From Gymnopus androsaceus JB14 (lineage: Eukaryota; Basidiomycota; Agaricomycetes; Agaricales; Omphalotaceae), in assembly GCA_009733575.1 (NCBI GenBank), contig ML769399.1, positions 346,653 to 410,652 of the forward strand: DNA of 64,000 nt. Direction: 5' to 3'. Made by a program: the position numbers and the translations under genes. Below are positions 34,856 to 45,689 of the stretch, piece by piece. The stretch's first letter is position 1, and each line of letters opens with the position of its first letter. The notes beneath the pieces were generated by a model, which did no database searches, was not told where the DNA came from, and was given only the letters and a program-made list of their open reading frames with translations.

Positions 34856-36802
34856 ATGGACCCCACTACTTCTACCGACTCGCCGCCACTACGTTCCACG
34901 ATTCTCAACTCTTTTCTCGGTCGAGGAAGGCCACCACGAAATCCTTCCCAATCAAGCCCTAATCCCACAGCAGCAGAATTAGCGGGACGAGAGATGTCGC
35001 CTTCTCCGCAACCTCCTCAGTCACGGAGATTGACAGGAGCAGGCGCTGTCGCGATCGCAGCGTCCAACAATGCAACTTCACCTATTCCTGAAGCGGTAGC
35101 GACGTCACAGAGTGTACCTGGGAGTGGGCTAGGATTTCTTAGAAGGAGAAGATCTGCTGGTACTGTAGCCCAACCGCAAGCAGCGCCAGCGCCTCGACCA
35201 GCATCAGCATCTCGTCCGGCTCCACCAGCCAGTAACAACTCGAATTCCAATAATCCTTTTATCACCAACAATAACGCTACTCACTCTGCCCATGCCCACC
35301 TTGCTCCCCCAGCGCGCGGGATGCACCGAATCCGTCTCGTTCCTCATCTCGAAAACCGTCGTTCGCTGAAATTCGACGCCATAACTCGGGACCTATCACC
35401 TTCGTCTCCTCCACTTCGTATCGGTCGATTCACTGATCGTAGTGGACTGGGCGTAAACGCTGTTAACGCTTTAGGCTCGAACAAGTTGGCGTTTAAATCC
35501 AAAGTTGTTTCCAGAGCCCATGCGGAAATTTGGGTCGAATCTTCTGGCGCTGGAGCTTCCAACGTGAAATTCTTCATTAAAGATACCAAGAGTAGTTCAG
35601 GCACGTTCCTGAATCATGTCAGGCTTAGTATTGCTGGAACGGAGAGTCGGCCTTTTCAGGTCAAGGACGGAGATATAGTACAGTTGGGTGTAGATTATCA
35701 GGGCGGGAGCGAGGATGTTTATAAGAGCGTCAAGATAAGAGTCGAAGTGGGCAGGGAATGGCAAAATGGGGCGAACAAGTTCAAGTGAGTACGAGCGAGC
35801 TTTTCTCTTTTCTTGGTTACTTCGTCGTACTAACCCATGCACAGCACCAACGCCATCAAGAACCTTAAATCACTCGCTCAGACTGTCGCTGGCCCTACCG
35901 CTGGAGCTGTCAAGGGTCAGGCGTCCACGAAGAGCATTTTGCCGGATTGCTGTATATGTACGTCGCCCTTTATCTTCCGGTATCTGAATTTAACCTGCGA
36001 CGTTTTCCCTTCATTCCTAATAGGTCTATTCCCCATCTCAATCCGCCAAGCCCTCTTCATCACACCTTGCTCTCACACATTCCATTACAAATGCATCCGC
36101 CCCCTTGTCGAAAAACATTTCCCCGGTTTTAGCTGTCCACTTTGCAGGACATTTGCGGATTTGGAGGAGGATGTCGAAGTGGATGCGGAGGAAGATGATG
36201 AGATGGATGAAGCTTTAATGTTGGGTTTAATTGACGGAGCGGGAGGTACGGAGGGAGCTGAGTTGGTGGCATCGAACGCAGACGGAGTTGCTGTGGTAGC
36301 CATAGCGGCAGTAAACACAGTACTAGATGCAGGGGATGACTCGGAGGTGGAGGTAGTAGAGGCCACTACCTTGAGACAAGCACAAGCACAATCTCGAGCA
36401 CGCGCTACGCGTGAACGTGCAGCTCAGGCTCTAGATGCAGCTGGTGCCGAGACGGATGTCGAACCTCAGATTTCGGGTCCAGGTCCTTCGGGTTCTGGGG
36501 GTGCAAGTGGTAGTATGGGTCGGCGAGGACGCGGACATGCGAGGAATCTCTCCTCCCAGATGGACCCTATGGAACTGATTCGCGATCGTGATGAGGAGGA
36601 TGACGATCAATACCATGAGGTTATAGATGTCGATATGCTTGAAGCCGAAGACGCTATGGACCAGGACCAGGATCAGGAACAAGAGTTTGAGGAGGATGCG
36701 GAAGAGGACGACGTGGAGTTTGTTCATGGTGATGGTCAGGGTGATTCGGAGGGAGGGACGGCGGGTACTAAGCGGAGACGGTACACGCCGCGCGGAGATT
36801 AG
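34856..36802 (+). CDS. FHA-RING E3 ubiquitin ligase, Dma1/Dma2-like
   Basis: Three exons (34856-35784, 35845-35957, 36024-36802) encode 606 residues. The first about 150 residues are a low-complexity Pro/Ser/Asn region. Then comes an FHA domain, with PPLRIGRFTDRSG, VVSRAHAEIWVE, FIKDTKSSSGTFLNHVRLS and VKDGDIVQLGVDY; FHA domains bind phosphothreonine. Intron 2 falls inside the first RING cysteine pair: the join restores CCICLFPISIRQALFITPCSHTFHYKCIRPLV, followed by FSCPLCRTFADLEEDVE, a C3H2C3 RING-H2. The C-terminal 250 residues are acidic and disordered. In yeasts the FHA-RING Dma proteins delay mitotic exit and control septin/spindle checkpoints by ubiquitination. Architecture and RING-to-FHA spacing fit well. 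An inverted, broken copy of one exon-1 segment lies at 39025-39238. Confidence 0.9.
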
Positions 36803-37247
36803 GAGGGTGAATTGGAATGGGACGTTATGAATTAAATTTTTCTACTGTAGAGTATCTTTGGCCGATGTCTATTTCAGCTTCTTTCTCTCTTTCTTATAAT
36901 CACTTCCTCACTGACTTTGTATGAACTAACAGATTGGATATGTCTAGATCTTTGTATATCTACCGTCTTGTAATGGAGCCAAGTATGGGCGTATGGTCCA
37001 AGTTGCCGATACTGTCTTCGACTTCTTCAAGTACTCTAGTTTTTTACGAGTATCGAAGTTGTCTCCAAGATATATGCGGGAGTTGTTACGGCTATGATTA
37101 TCATGTCCCCGTTGTATGCGTAAGAAATATTTCGCGCTCTTTTCTTGTCCAGTAACTTGCTGTAACTTGCTGTCTGCCTGTTTTCTTTGGCCTGTATAAT
37201 CACGTCCAAAGCCAATTTATATTTTATATTTGAGCATTGGATTGCAC
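36803..37247. other. Intergenic region before tRNA-Pro
   Basis: It contains the 3' end of the FHA-RING gene. No gene recognised. Confidence 0.35.
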
Positions 37248-37338
37248 GGGCGTATGGTCTAGAGGTATGATACCTGCTTTGGGTGGTGTTCAGCTAACTC
37301 CTTGCAGGGGGTCTTCGGTTCGAATCCGGATTCGCCCC
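37248..37338 (+). tRNA. tRNA-Pro(TGG) with an intron
   Basis: Starts GGGCGTATGG and ends ATTCGCCCC. The D-arm is TCTAGAGGTATGAT, the anticodon stem CCTGC/GCAGG with loop TTTGGG giving anticodon TGG, and the T-arm GTTCGAATCCG. An intron of about 18-19 nt (TGGTGTTCAGCTAACTCC) follows the base after the anticodon. One mismatch is visible in the acceptor stem (T-T at pair 6). Runs of T directly after 37339 form a Pol III terminator. Confidence 0.85.
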
Positions 37339-37663
37339 ATTTTTCTTTTTCTTTTTCCTTTTCAACCTTCTTCATAACCGTCTGTTCATTTTTTTACAAT
37401 GGTCGATCCAGTCCATATGAGGTTTTTTCACAAGTAGGCCCAAAGAGAAATTGACTGATTCTGCGGAAGGACTCTGTGCCTTTTGAGCCGAATTGCAATT
37501 GGTCTGATCATGGTTTGCAGCGATTAAGCCTACTTCTGACTCCCGCCGTTCAAGGTGTCTCACATACATATTGTTTAACACCGAATTATTTGAGACGGCG
37601 ACGTGCAGCGCTATTTCTACTTATGTCGCATTCACCTCTCTAGTCTTTGAGCTCCTTCCCCAC
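37339..37663. other. T-rich Pol III terminator and intergenic DNA
   Basis: T-rich tract (ATTTTTCTTTTTCTTTTTCC) just after the tRNA, then DNA with no recognised gene; the minus frame 37372-37581 has no known domain. Confidence 0.45.
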
Positions 37664-38319
37664 TTATACATATTCCCAACTGACTGTAGTTTCAAGATGG
37701 TCAGATAGATTTCAAGGAGAAAACTTGGGTGAAACTCACTTGGGACCTCGCCTTCTTCTATCGTTGCAATCTTAAGGAAAGCTCCCTTAGACAAATCAAT
37801 CGAATTCTCGTTTTTGCATCCGGGGCAGTCATCCGCAACAGTAACAGTAACAGTCTATGAAAGGACCGGTTGAGTAGTGCCGCGAGCCTTAATTGAGGTC
37901 GAGTCGATTGAATCACAGACCTTTTTATTCTTGGTATTTGTGATCTTGACTTCTTTCCCGCAGAGCTTGGAATTGTAGCGGGCCTGATCCATGGCTGCAA
38001 TGAGGTCCGTGTCCTTGTGAACTTTACCGCAAGCCCCTATAATGTACATAAGTATCCACCGTCATATAATATGCTTGGAAGATACTTACCTGCAGCCCCG
38101 TACTGTAGGAAGTACGTGGCCCTGCGAGTGACAAAATGAGCATCATTCTCGAGATACTCTATGAAGAAACACTCACACTCCACCCGTGTAGACCTGCCCC
38201 TGGTTCTGAAGGGACATTACTGGCTGTCCGATCGATGCAGTAACTGCAGCATCATTGTCAGGATGGATGCAGGACAACAAATAGGTGAAGAATGATGTCG
38301 AGACTAGCATCTTGAACAT
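37664..38319 (-). CDS. Secreted double-psi beta-barrel protein, expansin/RlpA-like
   Basis: Five exons (38319-38177, 38121-38090, 38036-37921, 37854-37740, 37683-37664) join in frame into 141 residues. The N-terminus MFKMLVSTSFFTYLLSC is a probable signal peptide. The domain reads GGVATYFLQYGAAGACGKVH, LIAAMDQARYNSKLCGKEVK, ITNTKNKKTVTVTVADDCPG and CKNENSIDLSKGAFLKIATI, ending EEGEVPISWEYV. The GACG start, the DxCPxC, the IDLS block and the EGEVPIxW end are diagnostic of single-domain DPBB proteins found in secretomes of plant-associated and wood-decay fungi. Such proteins may loosen polysaccharides or bind them; no enzyme activity is generally established. The final exon is only 20 nt. No carbohydrate-binding module is attached. 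Confidence 0.8.
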
Positions 38320-39024
38320 GATTACTCGTAGGCTTTCAGCGCACTCCGAAGCTTCTTAGCATGGCTGGCTTTTATAGGATATATTGCTGCAGTCTGCGTA
38401 TTGAAGAATATCCTTGAACATCGGCTTCGTAGCCCCACAGCTACATAGAATTCCGGCGAATTTTCTACTCCCTCAAGCCTTATTGGGTTTCCATGAAAGC
38501 GATTTGAGGTATATTTGGTGTTAGGTGCAGTGTTCTTCCGGCGATTAGACTGGGATGAGATGAAACATTAACGACACTCAGCTATATGTATTACCAAAGT
38601 CTAGCTGGTTCTTCCTCCTTTCTTGAATGGATGCCGCAAACACTATCACACCAACAAAGTGTATATCTTATATCTTGTGGCGCGTAATTAAAACCAACGG
38701 AGTATTCCCGAAGACTAGCTGGTTCTTCCTTCCTATCAGAATGGATTTCGGAAACACTATCACACCGACAAAATGCATACCGCCTATATCTTGTGGTATA
38801 TCGTAAGTGTTGATACAACTCGGGCTTTTCCTTGGTTTTTTCGGACTGCCGAGTAATACGTTTAGAATTCCGTGAAGCATTCTGAGATTGATTAATACTT
38901 ACTCATGGGCGCTGAGTGGTGGCTCGCTGCTTTCAAGAACTGACTCTTAAGTTGGCTCCAGCGGTCGGCCAGCGACAGTCTGAGCGAGTTATTTAAGGTT
39001 CTTAATAAGTAGCGTTGGTGCTGC
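38320..39024. other. Intergenic region containing a 114-bp tandem repeat
   Basis: No gene recognised outside the tandem repeat at 38598-38800. Confidence 0.35.
38598..38800. repeat. Two tandem copies of a 114-bp unit
   Basis: CTAGCTGGTTCTTCC starts at 38601 and again at 38715. AACACTATCACACC and ATATCTTGTGG recur at the same offset. The copies differ at roughly one base in seven, so the duplication is not recent. The second copy is truncated. Confidence 0.75.
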
Positions 39025-39238
39025 GCATGAGTTCGTTAGTACGACGAAATAGAAAAGAGGAAAAAAAACTCGCTCGTACTCATTTGAACTTGTTCGCCGC
39101 ATTTGACACTTCCTACTCACTTCGACTCTCATCTTGACGCTCTTATAAACATCCTCGCTTCCTTCCAGATAATCTACGCCCGATTATACTATATCTTAGT
39201 CCTTGACTTAAAAAGGCCGGCTCTCCGTTCCAGCGATA
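39025..39238 (-). pseudogene. Inverted fragment of the FHA-RING gene (end of exon 1 and intron 1)
   Basis: Read on the minus strand, this segment matches about 35629-35838. It includes GCTGGAACGGAGAGCCGGCC, GAGGATGTTTATAAGAGCGT, GCGGCGAACAAGTTCAA and the donor-region bases ATGAGTACGAGCGAG, and runs into intron 1 (TTCGTCGTACTAAC). The GTGAGT donor reads ATGAGT here and several FHA codons are changed. No promoter or downstream exons follow, so it is a non-functional, inverted partial duplicate made from DNA, since intron sequence is retained. Confidence 0.8.
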
Positions 39239-40033
39239 GTTGCTGGTCCTCAGTTCCGCTTTGGACAGGCCGTATAGTAAGAGATGATTGGCTCTGATTT
39301 CGCTTGAAATTTTGATGCTGGTCAGCGTGTTTTCGTGAACCTGCTATTCTTGAGATATTTATTCTGTAATTCAGCAAGAAAAATTCCGAAAGAACAATAG
39401 TCCCTCCAGTCGCAGGAGCCACATATCTTCAGTAGGCAATGACTCCGAGCGCAGTCCGCGTCGAAATTTAGGATACAACTTGTGGCCACTTGAACGTGTT
39501 GGTACCAGTAGTCGCAAGTTTTGTGTTTTAATTTCAAACTCAGCCTTGCACCAGTGGTCAGCACTTCTTCGAGATTCAAGTGACAAGTTGATGATACAGC
39601 GGGAAGCAATGAAAAATGAGCAGGAATTTGATTGAGCAGTAATCAAAAGGTTCGCCGAGATTGCGTCGTGCTTCGCCCATGGATTTGAACATAAGCGTTG
39701 GTACTCTATTAGTCTGGTAGTCTGGTGGTAATCCGACATGAGGAAAGCAAAACGGCAATGGCACGAGCGCTTATAGTTAAGCGATCTTTCAACTTTTCTT
39801 CATCAGCTTCGCCCGACGCACTCTGCTCCCAGTGTGTGGCTGCACGCGGCAGAATTTCAATATTTCCACTCGGAGTTTGCTGCGGAGAAACTGCTCATCA
39901 AACCAAAAATGCGTGTTGCATGAGGTTGCGTGATGGTATTCTTCCTTCCTAACTACCACTTTTCTAGCCATCTCTCTGAAGACTCTCTAGCGTTTTACGA
40001 CCTCTAAATAACACGAATTACAACTCCGCGACG
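39239..40033. other. Intergenic region upstream of Ser/Thr-rich gene 2
   Basis: Overlapping open frames on both strands (39322-39971) lack domains. No gene supported. Confidence 0.35.
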
Positions 40034-40708
40034 ATGCTCTTTGGAAAAGCAAAAATAGCTCTTGCATTCATTGCTGCACTTTCGCAATCGATAGTGGTAA
40101 TTACTCAAGATATTAGTGTTAGTCCAAGTGGTATACCGAGCACAGCGTATGTTCCCTGGTTTATTCGACGATTGACAATAACCTTCTCTTTGCTTTTCTA
40201 TGCGCACAGGACGAATGGTACTCCTTCAACTACCACCACGACTTCGGCAACTTCAACTACACTTACCGGAACATCCTTCACTAGCGCCTCTACCTCCTCA
40301 TTTACGAGCGAAACGACGAGTCTAACATCATCTTCATCATTCACATCCGATTCCTCATCTTCTTCGACTACATCTACTTCCTCCGACTCTGCAACCACAT
40401 CTACCACTACGACGACCTCCTTTTCATCCACTACCACAGGTACAAGCACCAGCACCAGTACCGCCTCACAAAGCACCAGCACGGCCACCTCATTCATCAC
40501 TTCTACCGTAATTGCTTCCACATCTTCGACCTCTTCATCATCCTCTGCCGCCCTGGTAACGGTTACCTCGACTTCCAGTGCTCCGAGTGCTACTTCCAGT
40601 GCAGCTAGTGGCAACGGCGCTGTGCGAATGGGACTGTACGAAGGAGGTGCAAGTCTGCTGGCGTTGATCGGAGGCGGATTGGTACTTGGTGTGGTTTTGG
40701 GGATGTAA
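40034..40708 (+). CDS. Secreted Ser/Thr-rich, probably GPI-anchored protein (member 2)
   Basis: Exon 1 (40034-40146) encodes MLFGKAKIALAFIAALSQSIVV, a probable signal peptide, then QDISVSPSGIPSTA. A 63-bp intron (GTATGT...GCGCACAG) joins to exon 2 (40210-40708), an almost pure Ser/Thr run (TSFTSASTSSFTSETTS) of about 110 residues followed by GNGAVRMGLYEGG and the hydrophobic tail ASLLALIGGGLVLGVVLGM. Total 203 residues. The body would be heavily O-mannosylated and the tail is a fitting GPI signal, so a surface mucin-like protein is likely. The intron sits just after the signal-peptide exon, as in the gene at 13655, and the NGAV junction resembles NSAV there. Confidence 0.7.
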   Translation: MLFGKAKIALAFIAALSQSIVVITQDISVSPSGIPSTAYVPWFIRRLTITFSLLFYAHRTNGTPSTTTTTSATSTTLTGTSFTSASTSSFTSETTSLTSSSSFTSDSSSSSTTSTSSDSATTSTTTTTSFSSTTTGTSTSTSTASQSTSTATSFITSTVIASTSSTSSSSSAALVTVTSTSSAPSATSSAASGNGAVRMGLYEGGASLLALIGGGLVLGVVLGM

Positions 40709-41314
40709 GTAGATGAGCTGCAGCGCTGTGAGGGAAGAGATCGTCAGGGTTGTGCGCACAGACAGACATTATCGTTGCATTCTTCTCTCGGAAATCTGGG
40801 GACGGACCGTTTAAGGATAGACAGACTAGTTGCAGCATCTGTAGCCTTATGACGCTGGTATAATGGACGTTGGAGACCATTTTTTCATCGTTCTACTTAT
40901 TCAGTTTACCTTGCTTTCGTTTGTCTCTTACCGGGACTTGCTGATTATGACCTTATAATGTATTTATTCGTTATGAGAATAGTACTGGTTACGCAGTCGT
41001 ATGAATGGCGAGCTGTGAGATACGCCTCCTCACCCTCCACTACTTCTTTCAATGCTTTCATCAAACTTTTTGAGACGACATTCCCCTTTCTAGCATTATA
41101 TTCGACTAACAGATATCTCGCATCCTCCGGATTTTTCTTTGGCTCCAATAACTGCTGGAGCCCCATCTTTGCTAGCGCTATAGCGAAATCCGGAGCAAAA
41201 ATCGCTTTCCTGAGCTTTGCATCTTATGGTTGAAGTTTATTGGGGATGGGATACAAGTACGTATTGTTCGAGAAGAAGTAATCAAAAATTACATGCCCAA
41301 CAGCATCCACAACA
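40709..41314. other. Intergenic region between Ser/Thr-rich gene 2 and tRNA-Thr
   Basis: A minus frame (40945-41220) reads AKLRKAIFAPDFAIALAKMG and LLEPKKNPEDARYLLVEYNA. It looks protein-like but has no start, splice partner or domain that I can identify; it may be a gene fragment. Confidence 0.35.
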
Positions 41315-41400
41315 TGCCTCCTAGCCGGATTGAACGACTGACCTTTGCATTTACATCTCTTTCGTACAAGTGCAACGCTCTACCACTGAGCTAAGAAGGC
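41315..41400 (-). tRNA. tRNA-Thr(TGT) with an intron, copy 1
   Basis: Read on the minus strand: acceptor GCCTTCT pairing with AGGAGGC, D-arm TAGCTCAGTGGTAGAGC, anticodon stem TTGCA/TGCAA around CTTGTA (anticodon TGT), an intron of about 14 nt (CGAAAGAGATGTAA) and T-arm GTCGTTCAATCCGGC. All stems pair. A second copy lies about 690 bp to the right. Confidence 0.9.
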
Positions 41401-42001
41401 ATACTTAACAACCAGTTATTAGATTTTATTTTTGCACTGTAATTTTTGGATCTCTGGGCCTACTTGCTAGTTAACCTCAAACCAACCTCAAACCCTCCCT
41501 GCTGATGTTGAACCATAGTTGTTAACCCTTCAACGTTGAAATTCTTTCCATTTTTCGTTAGTAGTCAATGCCTCAGATGTGACATGTCTTGAATCTTCCT
41601 CACTGGAGTCAAGTTGCTTTTGCATCGCATGTTCAGTATTTGCTAGCGAAATTTAACATTTTTGCCCTGGCCCTTTGTAACAATTAACTAATCAATATGG
41701 AACACGACGGAATTGCACGCGGCGTCAAACCAGTTGGGCTACCTGACCCTATTATCAGCTTGTTACAATTTACCCGGGCACCTGCAAACTAGGTCCACCC
41801 ATATAGGAAACCATAGCGGACCATACCGCTACACCCTTCCTGAGGTGTGGAGTATGTTGTGTAGGGGAGGACGTGCATCTTCATGGACATATAACTATGT
41901 ATTGTCCTAATAGCTAAATTATAAATGGTCTGGATTCTAGAAGACTTGTAATATTGTAATAAAAAGGACATAAAAAGGACACTGATCAGATAGCTTATCC
42001 A
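41401..42001. other. Spacer between the two tRNA-Thr genes
   Basis: No gene recognised; it holds the upstream region of tRNA copy 1 and the terminator region of copy 2. Confidence 0.35.
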
Positions 42002-42089
42002 TGCCTCCTAGCCGGATTGAACGACTGACCTTTGCATACACATATCAAGAGCGTACAAGTGCAACGCTCTACCTCTGAGCTAAGAAGGC
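42002..42089 (-). tRNA. tRNA-Thr(TGT) with an intron, copy 2
   Basis: The mature parts match copy 1 except for one D-loop base (CAGAGG against CAGTGG), with the same anticodon TGT and the same stems. The intron (about 16 nt, CGCTCTTGATATGTGT) is quite different in sequence. Orientation is the same as copy 1. Confidence 0.9.
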
Positions 42090-42591
42090 ATATAGAACCA
42101 GCAACAATCAGTCCATCTGAACGTACACTCTGGATATCTTGACCCGACTCAAGTATGAACGTTCTACCTCAATTTGGAACTTCTTAGCCTTCAACACGAG
42201 GAATAGGGTGTACATACTTATGATTGTCGTCGGCAAAGCACCGGATCGTAGGATTCAGAGAACGGAGAAAGTTTATCCAATTGTCGTCAGTCCATAAGAG
42301 CTCTTATGTCTTGTACAGTGTATACATACAGTACGCGTCATGTACGCGTGATAAGACTGATACGATCTGCAGTATTGCTGTAGCGCAGCTCTTGGCATTC
42401 CGTAGTACATCTTACGCGCAGCATTGTCACGATAGTCGTGATGAGCCGATTCTCTGTGCACTTGGTAGACCAAAGCGGTAAGTACGTACAGATCAAAGCA
42501 TTAACAAATATCAGGGGATACCCGAAGTCTACTCCTTCAAGTCCGGGTTTGCAAATGTAAGCGGGGTGAAGGGCTTTCAGTAAAGATCAAG
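42090..42591. other. Intergenic region downstream of the V-ATPase gene
   Basis: No gene recognised. The region contains GTATACATACAGTACGCGTCATGTACGCGTG near 42320 in pieces: TACGCGT occurs twice 12 bp apart. Confidence 0.3.
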
Positions 42592-45500
42592 TCAGCAATC
42601 GGAGTCGAATGTCTGAAGAAAAAGCAAAAGAAGCAAAATCAGAGCACATACATAACCACCACCCTCAAAATGCTTGCTGTTGGATTCAACCCAGTGCAAC
42701 CGAAGAGTATGCAGGAATGCCGAAAGACCCTGAATTCCGGAGCGAAGTGATCAGTGAACGAAGTAATGTTAGGAATACAAAAACAAGATACCTCCATAAG
42801 ACACAACCCAAACGCCGTTAGGCAAAACCAAAATACGCTCATATAAATTAACACAATCCAGCCCAACACATCGGTGGGCTGAAGGAATATTTCGAGCATG
42901 GACCATAAAACCTCGGATAGTTGGGCGTGTGCAAGCGAAAGAGCCCAAAGACGAAGGTAGGAAGCGGTGTGTGAGATAGCACCTAAACAAAACTCGATCG
43001 TGTGGATGACTTGATGGATGACGACTTCGCCAAAATCATGTTGCTGTTGTAGAGGTAGTAAGTAATAATTAGAGCCCAGGATAAATAGAAACCAAGCCAC
43101 CTCGGTATGATCTTCATCCTCTGTAATAGTCCTTCCATTACCTTCCTCTTCACCCTCTAAGGCGCCATCAGAGCTGTCCCGACGATTTTCACTGTCGCCC
43201 GTGACCCTGATATAGCCTTGCTCTCGATTCTGATGCATCTCCTTCCACACAAAGTATGGTTTGGTAAACAGCAGCCACGGAACGCAGACCAAGGCCATAA
43301 GTAATAAGATGAGTTGAACAGTGCCTTGTCCAGGGTATAGTTGCTCCGAAGGGTCGACCTTACCAGGTGACAAAAACATCAAGATGAGCATGTTCAATAG
43401 CGACGGCGGTTGCGTGGTCGCATTTGACCAGTCGATACACCACTTGTACAAGATGCAGATGGCGAGGTAGCCAAAGATTGACTGCAGGAAGATCATCTGA
43501 GGGATAAAGTTGGCATAGATCTCGAGAGGACGCTTGAATTTGACATGATTTAGGAATTGTAAGCATAGAGCAAAAGTCATCTGAAACGAGCCAAGAAATG
43601 TTATTTCAAAATTGAAGCTTCGAAAAGGATCACGTACATGAATAACACCAAGAATGATAGACATTTTCATCTTGTACGAGTTGAGAAATAAAAGCTTGTT
43701 GTCAGCGTCATGCCAGCCAGGATCGATACCAAACGGATAGCGGTGGCCGTTGTCGACACCGACAATCTTGTTGGAGCCTGTATCCGGGAAATCCCAACCA
43801 GAATGCCAGATATGAAGAGACTTGGAAAAGACATCGTTGTACATCAGACCAGTGTACATGGAAAATAAACCCAGAAGCAGGATGATATAACGACCGCTAG
43901 AGGTAAAGGTGATGCTTAAAACACGTCTTGTGGAAAGATAAAAAATCCCACTCACTAGAAGATTTCAAAACCGATGAGCTAAATAGAAAATGAGTGATCT
44001 GACTAGGATGAGTTCGTCAAAAACACCTACTTTCCAAATAGTCATCTTCGCCACTTTTTGCTCGGAAAGTACCATGTAAAGTCCAAAGCAAAAGATAATG
44101 AAGCCGTGGCCTATATCACCAAACATGAGAGCAAACAAGACGGGGAATGTGGTGACTGCGAAAAGTCCAGGGTTGATTTCCTGATATGATGCGATACCGT
44201 AGCTGTCCATGACCGCTTGGAAGCCTTCCGTAAATTTGTCCGTGCGGTTGAATGTGGGCGGAGTCTTGTTAGTGCGGAGCTCCTGTAGAATGGGAGGGAT
44301 ACTGCCTCCAGACTCCTCCTAATGAAAACCATCAGTCGGACCGCCTGAGTCTGAGGAATGTAGTAAAACGTACCGTAGCACGACGAAGTGCCATCTGTAT
44401 GGTCGTAATGTCCCTGGTAGGCACCCATCCTTCAGCAATGAGGGTTTTTCTCCTCACGTCATAGTTGAACAGATTGAGGGTCTCGTAAATCAACTTTTCC
44501 TTCCTAATAACATCTTCCCAGCTCCTCAAACTTTCGCCAATCCTGATTAACTCCGTTCTACGATTTAATCCCATGTTGTGAAGCACTTCTCGCAAATCTT
44601 CCAACCTTCCCTCTACCTCACGGAGAGAGTCCGAGCGTTTATCAGTGTTTGCATCGATGGGATACAGCGTAGCCCCCATTGACTCAGTGACTTTACGAAT
44701 CTTGGCGAGGAGAGCATCACCATGTGCAAAGATGATGAAAACGTTCTTGCGGCTTTCAACACCAGTGAGCGGATCGACGAAAGGCTCAACAATGTCTGCA
44801 TAATTCATATATATATTTCCACGCAAGAGACGCCAGAGCACACGCTCAAAAGTTGATACCCGGACTCGGTCAATGGTTCCAGCGACAAATCTGTAATAAA
44901 TAAAAAAACTGTAAGAGATAGAATCAAATAAGGAATATAAATATAAATGCTAACTCCAAGTCGAATTGATCACCGGCCACAGACGAGTATTGGTTCTCGT
45001 GGTCATCGCGCTGCAGCAAGGGTACAGAAGAGTCATCAAACGAGGCTCTGATGTCAGTTTGTTGGTCTTGAGCCTGCATTATATGTGATTTTAAGTTAAG
45101 ATCCATGGAAAGACGATAGGAGGATGTACCTTGTCGAAAAACACATCGGTCTCGCGCAAAACATGACGAGCTTCAATTAACTCCTTGTTAGTCTCGTTCA
45201 GCTTCCGATAACTCTCGTTCATTTGATTGAGACGTTGCTCGTGTGCAGCAAGAATGACATCAAGCTCATCCATGATTTGTGCAGAACGAGGTCCGACTGT
45301 AATTAGTGGAGCCGACTCCAAGGGGCGAATGGGTACAACATCCTTCTCTTGCTGAATTTGGGCTGCAAAGAAGCGCACCCGACGGCCCATCTCATCAATA
45401 CGACGGATTTCACCTACGAAAGAGCGGTGGAAAGGGTTAACATTTCGATTAAGCTGAAATGAAAGATGATAAGGTTATTGTTATATCTTTACTAGACCAG

Positions 45501-45689
45501 ACACACACATCTTTGAATTGGACATCTCCAAGTTCTCCAAGTTCTGCTATGGTATCATGAGCAACTTCGGTCGGCACGAAGAATTGTACCAAGCTCATCT
45601 GCTCCGAACCTACAGGGAAGCATATTGCAAGCACTATCAGGGAAATTGCAGAAGTACTTACGGAGAAGACTAGAATAGTCGTCAGACAT
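42592..45689 (-). CDS. V-type proton ATPase V0 subunit a (Vph1/Stv1-like)
   Basis: Multi-exon minus-strand gene. The first exon ([13 protein letters not shown] ending at 45689) joins through GTAAGT...CCCTGTAG to [30 protein letters not shown] and [21 protein letters not shown], the classic N-terminus of subunit a. A coiled-coil region ([21 protein letters not shown]) and [20 protein letters not shown] follow. The membrane half contains [68 protein letters not shown] and [19 protein letters not shown], which holds the Arg essential for proton transport. The end reads [28 protein letters not shown] and, after a last intron, a short TFDSDC with TGA at 42592; this end is the least certain part. 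The subunit carries protons through V0 in vacuole/Golgi membranes. About 830 residues, normal for the family. Confidence 0.9.

Noticed and set aside
40198..40614. Long Val/Glu/Asp-rich minus frame opposite GPI gene 2
   Set aside because: Reverse reading of a Ser/Thr codon run always gives Glu/Val/Asp-rich frames; no gene signals.
40945..41220. Protein-like minus-strand frame (KMGLQQLLEPKKNPEDARYLL)
   Set aside because: No domain, start context or splice partner; possibly a gene fragment, but not enough for a gene call.
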